NCBI GenBank assembly: GCA_934132895.1
Contig: CAKPAG010000016.1
Span: 1-17,413, forward strand
Direction of reading: 5' to 3'
Length of the DNA stretch: 17,413 nt
Source: an uncultured Clostridia bacterium
Lineage (GTDB): Bacteria; Bacillota; Clostridia; TANB77; CAG-465
The translations under genes and the position numbers were made by a program. This document shows positions 1 through 5,935 of the stretch, one piece after another. Each line of letters begins with the position of its first letter. The stretch's first letter is position 1. A model generated the notes under the pieces. The model saw only the letters and a list, made by a program, of their open reading frames with translations. It searched no databases and was not told the origin of the DNA.

Positions 1-36
1 AGTTGGTTTTAAATGCAATTTTTTTTGCAAAATAAT

Positions 37-62
37 GTTGGGATGGATTTTACCACCCCAAC
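37..62 (-). terminator. Rho-independent terminator of the por operon
   Basis: Arms at 37-46 (GTTGGGATGG) and 53-62 (CCACCCCAAC) enclose a 6-nt loop. In minus-strand RNA all 10 positions pair, one of them as a G-U wobble; in plus-strand RNA that position is an A-C mismatch, so the element is oriented for the minus strand. It is followed on that strand by AUUAUUUU. It lies about 50 bp beyond the porB stop codon. Confidence 0.8.
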
Positions 63-111
63 GAATATTATACAACCTTAAATGTGAACTACTCTTTAAA
101 ACTTAAGAAAA

Positions 112-1068
112 CTATTTTTCTTTATTTGTTACTTCTTCCATCATTAGAAGATATTCCCATTTTTTATCTACTTCTTTTTGGATTTCTTGAATTAGATCTT
201 TATTTTCTTCTTTAAATAAATGTCTAAATCTTTTTTGAGTTTTTAAAAATTCTTCAACAGGAAGTTTTTTTGCTGGTTTGTAAGTTATTCTATATACTCC
301 ATTTTCTACTTCATATAATGGCCAGAAACAAGTATCTACTGCAAGTTTTGAAACATATGCAAGATCTTCTGAAGGATATCCCCAACCTCTAGGACAAGGT
401 GAAAGAGCGGAGATATATGTAGGACCATCAGTATATATAGCTTTTTCAGCTTTTTCGTACATATCTTTAAAATTACCAAAAAGAGCAGTTTGAGCTACAT
501 ATGGTAAATTGTGTTTTACCATTATTTCTGTTAAATCTTTTCTTGGCTGAACTTTACCAGCACTGTTTTTACCAACTGGTGAAGTTGTAGTATCAGCAAA
601 ATGTGGAGTAGAAGAGGATCTTTGAGTACCAGTATTCATATATGCACCGTTATCATAACATACGTATGTTATATTGTGTCTTCTTTCCATAGCACCAGAT
701 AAAGATTGTAATCCAATATCTAATGTACCACCATCACCACCAAAAGCGATAAATTTTGTGTCTTTATTTTCCTTTAATTTGCCTTGCTTTTTTAGAGAGT
801 TGTATGCTGTTTCTGCACCTGAAAGGCAAGCTGAAGCACATTCAAAAGCTGAGTGAATAAAAGACACATTTTTCCATGAAGTATATGGATAAATGCAAGT
901 TGAAACTTCTAAACAACCAGTAGCGGAAGTGATAACAGCATTATCTTCTTCTTTTAAAGCTCTAAGTATTCCATTTACAACTACAGGTGCTCCACAACCT
1001 GCACACATTCTATGTCCACTTGTAAGTCTTGGAGTCTTTTTAATAACTTCTTTTAAAATATATGCCAT
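112..1068 (-). CDS. porB: Pyruvate:ferredoxin oxidoreductase, beta subunit (TPP-binding)
   Basis: Beta subunit of the four-subunit pyruvate:ferredoxin oxidoreductase, 318 aa, a usual length. It carries the thiamine diphosphate site and the proximal [4Fe-4S] cluster of the cytoplasmic enzyme that turns pyruvate + CoA + oxidised ferredoxin into acetyl-CoA, CO2 and reduced ferredoxin. The TPP/Mg motif is visible as GDG at residues 111-113 with its partner Asn140 in YDNGAYMNTG. Cluster cysteines are C22 and C25 (MCAGCG), C52 and C225 (CPRGW). The start codon overlaps the porA stop by one base (TAATG), and a GGAGGTG ribosome binding site lies within the end of porA, so translation is coupled. It is the last gene of porCDAB. 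Pyruvate is favoured over branched-chain 2-oxoacids because the partner alpha subunit resembles PorA; this is family knowledge, not proof. Confidence 0.93.
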   Translation of the reverse strand: MAYILKEVIKKTPRLTSGHRMCAGCGAPVVVNGILRALKEEDNAVITSATGCLEVSTCIYPYTSWKNVSFIHSAFECASACLSGAETAYNSLKKQGKLKENKDTKFIAFGGDGGTLDIGLQSLSGAMERRHNITYVCYDNGAYMNTGTQRSSSTPHFADTTTSPVGKNSAGKVQPRKDLTEIMVKHNLPYVAQTALFGNFKDMYEKAEKAIYTDGPTYISALSPCPRGWGYPSEDLAYVSKLAVDTCFWPLYEVENGVYRITYKPAKKLPVEEFLKTQKRFRHLFKEENKDLIQEIQKEVDKKWEYLLMMEEVTNKEK

Positions 1069-2255
1069 TAGTTTTCACCTCCATCTTCAAGACCCAAATA
1101 ATATGTGACTTTTTCTATTTTATTTTCATTTGCTATATTATTTAAATTCTCAAATACTTCTTCAATATCTGAAGTTTTAACATCAAATCCACCAAGACCA
1201 TATATGTAGTTTATAGTATTAACGTGGATATTTTGAGAATACATTGCTGATGTGATTTCAGAAAATAGTGGACCTGAAAAGCCATTTACACTATCAGCTT
1301 TATCAAGTATAGCAAGAGCTTTTAGGTTCTTTAATTCATTTGAAATTTCTTCAAATGGTAGAGGTCTAAAAGCTCTAGGTTTTAAAAGGCCTGCTTTTAT
1401 TCCTTTTTCTCTTAAATCATCTATAACATCTTTTGCAGTTCCAGCAGTTGAGTTAAGAACAACTATAGCAACTTCTGCATCATCTAACTTGTATTTTTCA
1501 TATAGGTTATATTTTCTACCTGTAATTTTAGCAAATTCTTCAGATACTTCTAAAATAATATCCTTTGCATCTCTCATTGCATCAGCAATTTCTTTTCTAT
1601 GCTTAAAGTAATATTTTTGAAGGTCTAAAGGACCCATTGATATATTTCTTTTTTCATCAAGTAAGTATTCTTCTGGAACATACTCTCCAACAAAAGATTT
1701 TACCTCTTCAGTTTCCATTAAAGTTATATTTTCAATAGAATGTGAAGTTATAAAGCCATCGTAACATACCATAACTGGTAGTTTAGCTTTTTCGGCTATT
1801 TTAACAGCCATTATAGCGTTATCGTAAGCTTCTTGGTTATTTTCAGCATATAGTTGAATAAATCCAGAATCTCTTACTCCCATTGAATCTGAATGATCAT
1901 TATGAATGTTTATTGGAGCAGATAAAGCTCTATTTGCTACAAAAAGTACGATGGGAAGTCTTAAGCCTGAAGCTATATATAGCATTTCAAACATAAGAGC
2001 AAGTCCTTGTGATGAAGTTGCACTCATAACCCTAGCTCCTGCAGCGGATGCACCAATGCAAGCAGATATTGCACTGTGTTCACTTTCTACTGGTATAAAT
2101 TCAGTTGTAACAGTTCCATTTGCTACAAAATTTGAAAAGTATTGTGGTATTTCAGTAGAAGGAGTAATAGGGTAAGCAGCGACTACATCAGGATTTATTT
2201 GTTTCATAGCAGTGGCAACTGCTTCGTTTCCACTTAATCTTTCTCTAATTGACAT
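1068..2255 (-). CDS. porA: Pyruvate:ferredoxin oxidoreductase, alpha subunit
   Basis: Alpha subunit, 395 aa, the normal length for PorA in split enzymes. Its N-terminal domain (about residues 10-180) is the pyrimidine-type domain that helps hold TPP at the interface with PorB. Visible family signatures are GNEAVATAM and AAYPITPSTEI near the start, VESEHSAISACIGASAAGAR, SATSSQGLALMFEM, and ANRALSAPINIHNDHSD. The last, together with AENNQEAYDN, matches pyruvate-type PorA proteins as I remember them. The C-terminal part (about 255-370) is the CoA-associated domain II/III region (EVAIVVLNSTAGTAKDV). It starts 23 bp after porD with an AAAGGAGAAAA ribosome binding site and overlaps porB by one base. 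All subunits are intact and collinear, so the complex is probably functional. Confidence 0.94.
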   Translation of the reverse strand: MSIRERLSGNEAVATAMKQINPDVVAAYPITPSTEIPQYFSNFVANGTVTTEFIPVESEHSAISACIGASAAGARVMSATSSQGLALMFEMLYIASGLRLPIVLFVANRALSAPINIHNDHSDSMGVRDSGFIQLYAENNQEAYDNAIMAVKIAEKAKLPVMVCYDGFITSHSIENITLMETEEVKSFVGEYVPEEYLLDEKRNISMGPLDLQKYYFKHRKEIADAMRDAKDIILEVSEEFAKITGRKYNLYEKYKLDDAEVAIVVLNSTAGTAKDVIDDLREKGIKAGLLKPRAFRPLPFEEISNELKNLKALAILDKADSVNGFSGPLFSEITSAMYSQNIHVNTINYIYGLGGFDVKTSDIEEVFENLNNIANENKIEKVTYYLGLEDGGEN

Positions 2256-2278
2256 TTTAATTTTCTCCTTTCAATATA

Positions 2279-2548
2279 TTAAATATCTTTTGCATCTTTC
2301 ATCTCTATTGCTTTAAATGGGCATACCTTTGCACATACACCGCAACCTTTGCAATAGTCTAGATCCATTCCAAGAAGTTTTCCATCTTCATGTCTTATAC
2401 AACTGTCAGGACAGAATGGAACACACATCATACAGTTTTTACATTTTTCTTTGTCATGAAAAGGATATCTAGCTTTCCAAGAACCAGTTTTGAAATTTTC
2501 AGAATTTCCGTCTTTTAATATATTGCTTCCTTTTTTATTTTCTTCCAT
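2279..2548 (-). CDS. porD: Pyruvate:ferredoxin oxidoreductase, delta subunit (2x[4Fe-4S] ferredoxin)
   Basis: Small ferredoxin-like subunit, 89 aa, that passes electrons from the PorB cluster to external ferredoxin. Two complete CxxCxxCxxxCP motifs are present: C36, C39, C42, C46 (CKNCMMCVPFC) and C66, C69, C72, C76 (CKGCGVCAKVC), so both [4Fe-4S] clusters should form. The segment GSWKARYP before the first motif is typical of PorD/VorD. It lies 4 bp after porC, and its AGGAGGA ribosome binding site runs into the porC stop codon, which points to translational coupling. The first 20 residues are Lys/Asn-rich and probably disordered. Confidence 0.93.
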   Translation of the reverse strand: MEENKKGSNILKDGNSENFKTGSWKARYPFHDKEKCKNCMMCVPFCPDSCIRHEDGKLLGMDLDYCKGCGVCAKVCPFKAIEMKDAKDI

Positions 2549-2552
2549 TTCT

Positions 2553-3122
2553 TTATCCTCCTATAATTTCATCAAAACCTCTTTTTACAGCTTCCATATT
2601 AGGAGCTATAACTTCAGGCTTTCTTGCAAATTTATGTTTAAAAGATGCTTCCATTTCTTTAAGTAAGTCTTCTTTTGACATGATTTTTGCTATGTTTACA
2701 ATTGCTGCAAGCATTGCAGTGTTTGGATAATTTGCTTTTAAGAGTTCTTTACTTATTCTTGAAGCGTCAATTGTATAAACTTTACCTTTAAATCCATCTA
2801 ATTTTTCTTTTATAGTTTCAATACTTTTGTTTGTATTTACAAGTATTGCACCATTTTCTTTTAACCCCTCTGTAACATTAACACCACCAATTAAAGAGTC
2901 ATCAACTACAACTACATAGTCTGGATCATATATATTTGAGTGAATTCTTATTGGGGTATCACTTATTCTGTTGTATGCAGTAATAGGAGCTCCCATTCTT
3001 TCTGGACCATATTCAGGGAAACCTTGAATATATTTACCAGTATTAAATGCAGCATCTGCAAGAAGTAATGAGGCTGTTTTTGCACCTTGACCGCCTCTAC
3101 CGTGCCATCTAATTTCTATCAT
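2553..3122 (-). CDS. porC: Pyruvate:ferredoxin oxidoreductase, gamma subunit
   Basis: Gamma subunit, 189 aa, first gene of the operon. The protein opens with the hallmark IRWHGRGGQGAKTA (residues 3-16), followed by GFPEYGPERMGAPITAYNRIS and DPDYVVVVDDSLI, all characteristic of the 2-oxoacid:acceptor oxidoreductase gamma family, which binds CoA and bridges the other subunits. The AAAGGAGG ribosome binding site at 3129-3136 is placed well for the ATG at 3122. Order porC-porD-porA-porB is the standard order in anaerobic Bacillota and thermophiles. The symbol porG is also used for this subunit. Confidence 0.92.
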   Translation of the reverse strand: MIEIRWHGRGGQGAKTASLLLADAAFNTGKYIQGFPEYGPERMGAPITAYNRISDTPIRIHSNIYDPDYVVVVDDSLIGGVNVTEGLKENGAILVNTNKSIETIKEKLDGFKGKVYTIDASRISKELLKANYPNTAMLAAIVNIAKIMSKEDLLKEMEASFKHKFARKPEVIAPNMEAVKRGFDEIIGG

Positions 3123-3150
3123 ACAAAACCTCCTTTTGTTTCATACTTTA

Positions 3151-3179
3151 AGTATATAACGATTTTATTTAACAGTCAA
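3151..3179 (-). promoter_or_regulatory. Sigma-A-type promoter of porCDAB
   Basis: On the minus strand TTGACT (3174-3179) and TATACT (3151-3156) are separated by exactly 17 bp. An inverted repeat ATACTT-T-AAGTAT at 3143-3155 overlaps the -10 box and could be an operator; no regulator is identified. The predicted transcript start is about 3144, giving a leader of about 20 nt. Confidence 0.8.
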
Positions 3180-3207
3180 GTAAAATATACCTTGTTGTAG
3201 TATTATT

Positions 3208-3276
3208 GGAAAAGTTGCACAATGAATTAAGGAAAATGTGCACGATAACCTAAGGAAAAGTTGCACAATGAATAAA
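3208..3276 (+). repeat. Three tandem 23-bp direct repeats upstream of the ATPase gene
   Basis: Units are contiguous with no spacers: R1 3208-3230, R2 3231-3253, R3 3254-3276. R1 and R3 agree at 22 of 23 positions and begin GGAAAAGTTGCACAATGAAT. R2 agrees with R1 at 17 of 23 and holds GTGCAC in place of TTGCAC. The TTGCAC of R3 (3261-3266) doubles as the -35 box of the promoter for the next gene. The array starts 29 bp from the -35 box of the divergent por promoter, so a protein binding it could affect both. Confidence 0.9.
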
Positions 3277-3289
3277 AATGTGATATAAT
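3261..3289 (+). promoter_or_regulatory. Repeat-embedded promoter of the DUF4143 ATPase gene
   Basis: The -35 TTGCAC (3261-3266) lies inside repeat R3; 17 bp on is the -10 TATAAT (3284-3289), preceded by TG to give an extended -10 TGATATAAT. The expected transcript start is about 3295-3298, almost on the ribosome binding site GAGGTG (3296-3301), so the 5' leader would be only some 10-14 nt. Confidence 0.72.
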
Positions 3290-3307
3290 TTTATTGAGGT
3301 GATTTAA

Positions 3308-4600
3308 ATGCCACTTACAGAAAATGGATATAAAGAAAGATTAATAGATAAAAAAATAGAACAATATCTAAAAATATTTGGAGCGATTAGTATAGAAGGT
3401 CCAAAATGGTGTGGAAAAACTTGGACAGCTAAAAATCATTCGAATTCAGCAGTTTTTCTAGATGATAGCTCTGAAAATTTTGAAACTAGAGAGAAAGCTA
3501 AAATGGATGTTTCTTTAATACTTGATAAAGAAGCACCAGAATTAATTGATGAATGGGGAGAAGTACCTGAAATTTGGGATGCAGTAAGACATAGATGTGA
3601 CAGAGATAAGAAAAAGGGAAAGTACATATTAACTGAATCCACAACTCTTAGAAAAAAAGAAGATGATGAAAAAATACATCATTCTGGAGCTGGTAGAATA
3701 GACAAAATGAAAATGTATTCTATGAGTTTATATGAATCTGGTGAATCAAGTGGAGTAGCTTCACTAAAATCTTTGTTTGAGGGTACTCAAAAAAATGTTT
3801 CTACTTCAAAAACAACTTTAGATGATTTAGCTAAATATATAGTGAGAGGAGGATGGCCTGAAAATATAGATACTGAGCCTGAAAACTCACATATATTGCC
3901 TCAAAGTTACCTAAGAGCTGTATTAAATTACGATATTAGTAAAGACGGAGTAAGCAGAGATGTAAACAAAATGAATATGTTATTTAAGTCATTGGCAAGA
4001 AATGAAAGCACTGTTGTTAGCAATACAACTCTTGTATCTGATATAGAAGAATATACTAATAATAGCGATTATATGCTTAGTCGAAATACAATTGCAGATT
4101 ATTTAAATATACTTTCAAAGTTATATCTTATAGAAAATCAAGAAGCATATTTGATTAATTTAAGGTCAAGAGATGTCGTAGGAAAGTCGCCAAAAAGACA
4201 TTTTACTGATCCTTCACTTGCTTGTGCAGCATTGGGAATAACCAAAGATAAACTTATGAATGATATAAGGACTTTTGGTTTCCTATTTGAGGCCTTAGTA
4301 GAAAGAGATTTAAGAATATATATTGAAAGCTTAGGTGGGAAATTATATCATTATAGGAATAATAAAAATGGCACAGAAGTAGATGCAATTGTTGAACTTT
4401 CTGATGGAGAATATGGAGTAATTGAAATAAAATTAGGATCAAATGGAATAAAAGATGCTAAAAAAAGTTTAAGTAGGTTTGATGATGAAGTTAAAATAAA
4501 GCCCAAATTTAAGTGTATAATATGTGGTTTATGGGACGCAGTAGTTAAAGATCCAGAGACTGGTATATATATATTACCAATAACTTCACTAAAAAATTAA
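3308..4600 (+). CDS. AAA_14/DUF4143 family ATP-binding protein
   Basis: A 430-aa protein of the solitary AAA_14 + DUF4143 family, whose role is not established. The N-terminal ATPase shows Walker A GPKWCGKT (residues 31-38) and Walker B-type LIDEW (D81, E82). The sensor region ILTESTT has Glu where family members usually have Gly (ILTGS). SGAGRI and MSLYESGES follow, then VRGGWPE opens the C-terminal half. A PD-(D/E)XK-like constellation is visible at E328 (FGFLFEALVERD), D359 (TEVDAIVEL) and E373-x-K375 (VIEIKLG); DUF4143 is related to that nuclease fold, but activity is not implied. The ribosome binding site GAGGTGA is 6 bp from the ATG. The gene stands alone between por and a convergent glycosyltransferase, preceded by tandem repeats and closed by a perfect hairpin, like a self-contained accessory cassette. 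Such genes are patchily distributed and often multicopy. Confidence 0.88.
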   Translation: MPLTENGYKERLIDKKIEQYLKIFGAISIEGPKWCGKTWTAKNHSNSAVFLDDSSENFETREKAKMDVSLILDKEAPELIDEWGEVPEIWDAVRHRCDRDKKKGKYILTESTTLRKKEDDEKIHHSGAGRIDKMKMYSMSLYESGESSGVASLKSLFEGTQKNVSTSKTTLDDLAKYIVRGGWPENIDTEPENSHILPQSYLRAVLNYDISKDGVSRDVNKMNMLFKSLARNESTVVSNTTLVSDIEEYTNNSDYMLSRNTIADYLNILSKLYLIENQEAYLINLRSRDVVGKSPKRHFTDPSLACAALGITKDKLMNDIRTFGFLFEALVERDLRIYIESLGGKLYHYRNNKNGTEVDAIVELSDGEYGVIEIKLGSNGIKDAKKSLSRFDDEVKIKPKFKCIICGLWDAVVKDPETGIYILPITSLKN

Positions 4601-4621
4601 TAACATTAAAATTTATTTAAT

Positions 4622-4666
4622 ACTAAAATAACAAGTAATTAATAGTACATTACTTGTTATTTTAGT
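4622..4666. terminator. 18-bp perfect hairpin between convergent genes
   Basis: Arms 4622-4639 and 4649-4666 are exact reverse complements (18 of 18), with a 9-nt loop at 4640-4648. The hairpin sits between the ATPase gene (plus) and the glycosyltransferase gene (minus), whose stop is 25 bp away. The outer parts of the arms are A/T-rich, so each strand supplies its own U-rich arm; it is most likely a bidirectional terminator. Confidence 0.8.
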
Positions 4667-4690
4667 TATTTACTATATTTGTATAGAAGT

Positions 4691-5761
4691 TTAAATCAAA
4701 TTTTTGAAAAATTCTTTGTTGTTTAAATATACCGTTGAATTAGGCTTAAATTTTCCTGCAAGTTCATTACATTTTATACTATTTTTAACATCGTTAATTG
4801 CATAATAACATACACAAAGTTCCATGTATGGAATGAAGTTATATGTATCTAAATTATAGAAAGCACCTGATGAAAAATCAGGAGTTAGTGTTGTTGCTAA
4901 GTTGTACCAATATATCGCTTCTTTATACCTTTTATCATTCTTAAATATTTTAGCTATATCGCAACAAATTTCTGCTCTAGGAGTATCATATATAAAACTT
5001 CTAGTAAGGCTTAAGAAAGCATTTTCTTTATCATTTAATTTAAGATAACAATAAGATAAATCGAGACATGCATTTATTTTGTTTTCATTCCATCCTAAAG
5101 GATCTAAAAGAAACTCATTAAATTTAGATATGGCTTCTTCATACTTTCCGTTATAATATAGCTCTCTTGCATAGTAAAACTTTTGTCTAGCATCAAGTAA
5201 ACTTCCTTTTTTAATCATGTTTTCAAATATTTTTAAGTTCCTTTTTGAATGTGAAGCATGATTTTTTTTGTGAGTTACTGCTATATCTTTGTATATAACA
5301 TTTCCAGTTGGAACAATAACTTCATGAACAGGACTTATCCAAGTATAATTTTTTTCTCTTTTTAAAATTCTTTCCCTATAATATGAAAAGTTAACATTAC
5401 CATCTTCATCAAAACCAGTGTTATACTTAAGCATTACAATATCTGTATCTTTATTTAAAGTATGCTTTAAATTAATAAGTTTTTCCTTATCTTCTTTAAG
5501 TATAACATCGTCGGCATCAAGCCACATTATATATTCTTTAGTTGCTTTAGAAAATGAAAAATTTCTAGCCTTAGAAAAATCATCACACCATTTAAAACAA
5601 AAAACTTTATCTGTATAATTAAATGCAATTTCTTTAGTTTTGTCAGAAGAACCGGTATCAACTATTATAACCTCATCTATAATGTCTTTAACACTTTCTA
5701 AACATCTTGCAAGTACTTTTTCTTCATTTTTTACAATCATACATAAACTAATACTTATCAT
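4691..5761 (-). CDS. Family 2 glycosyltransferase with C-terminal helical (TPR-like) repeats
   Basis: A 356-aa cytoplasmic glycosyltransferase. The GT-A catalytic domain spans about residues 1-180: ISISLCMIVKNEE at the N-terminus, VDTGSSD (34-40) for nucleotide-sugar binding, DFSKARNFSF, the metal-binding WLDADD (D82, D84), and SPVHEV further on. The remainder (about 190-356) is helical with TPR-like spacing (DARQKFYYARELYYNGKYEEAISKFNEFL). This architecture resembles the peptide S-glycosyltransferase SunS and many uncharacterised clostridial relatives; no candidate peptide substrate is visible nearby, so the acceptor is unknown. A GTG at 5770 would add three residues, but that GTG is part of the ribosome binding site AGGTG (5768-5772), which is correctly spaced for the ATG at 5761. 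I therefore chose 5761. Confidence 0.85.
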   Translation of the reverse strand: MISISLCMIVKNEEKVLARCLESVKDIIDEVIIVDTGSSDKTKEIAFNYTDKVFCFKWCDDFSKARNFSFSKATKEYIMWLDADDVILKEDKEKLINLKHTLNKDTDIVMLKYNTGFDEDGNVNFSYYRERILKREKNYTWISPVHEVIVPTGNVIYKDIAVTHKKNHASHSKRNLKIFENMIKKGSLLDARQKFYYARELYYNGKYEEAISKFNEFLLDPLGWNENKINACLDLSYCYLKLNDKENAFLSLTRSFIYDTPRAEICCDIAKIFKNDKRYKEAIYWYNLATTLTPDFSSGAFYNLDTYNFIPYMELCVCYYAINDVKNSIKCNELAGKFKPNSTVYLNNKEFFKNLI

Positions 5762-5810
5762 TTTTCTCACCTATATATTAATATATGAAAACGAATTTTA
5801 AAAAATTATA

Positions 5811-5825
5811 TATAGCCATGCTATA
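5811..5825. promoter_or_regulatory. Inverted repeat in the divergent glycosyltransferase/comEC intergenic region
   Basis: TATAGC (5811-5816), CAT, GCTATA (5820-5825) form a 6-bp inverted repeat with a 3-nt spacer, central in the 174-bp region between two divergent genes. A TATAAT at 5890-5895 could be the -10 of comEC, but I see no good -35 for it. Operator function is a guess. Confidence 0.3.
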
Positions 5826-5935
5826 AAAAGTGTAGAATCCTTTAAAATACGACAATAAAAAATTAATCTAAAATATTTACAACTAGATATATAATTAATA
5901 TAGTTAATAAAATAAAAAATGAAGAGGAAAAAAAA

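Noticed and set aside
1252..1611. Plus-strand open frame of 119 codons opposite porA
   Set aside because: Antisense shadow of a well-conserved gene, without start signals.
3208..4666. ATPase gene as an insertion sequence
   Set aside because: No transposase motif, terminal inverted repeats or target-site duplication; AAA_14/DUF4143 is not a transposase family.
5762..5770. GTG start at 5770 for the glycosyltransferase
   Set aside because: The GTG is the tail of the AGGTG ribosome binding site; the ATG at 5761 is correctly spaced.
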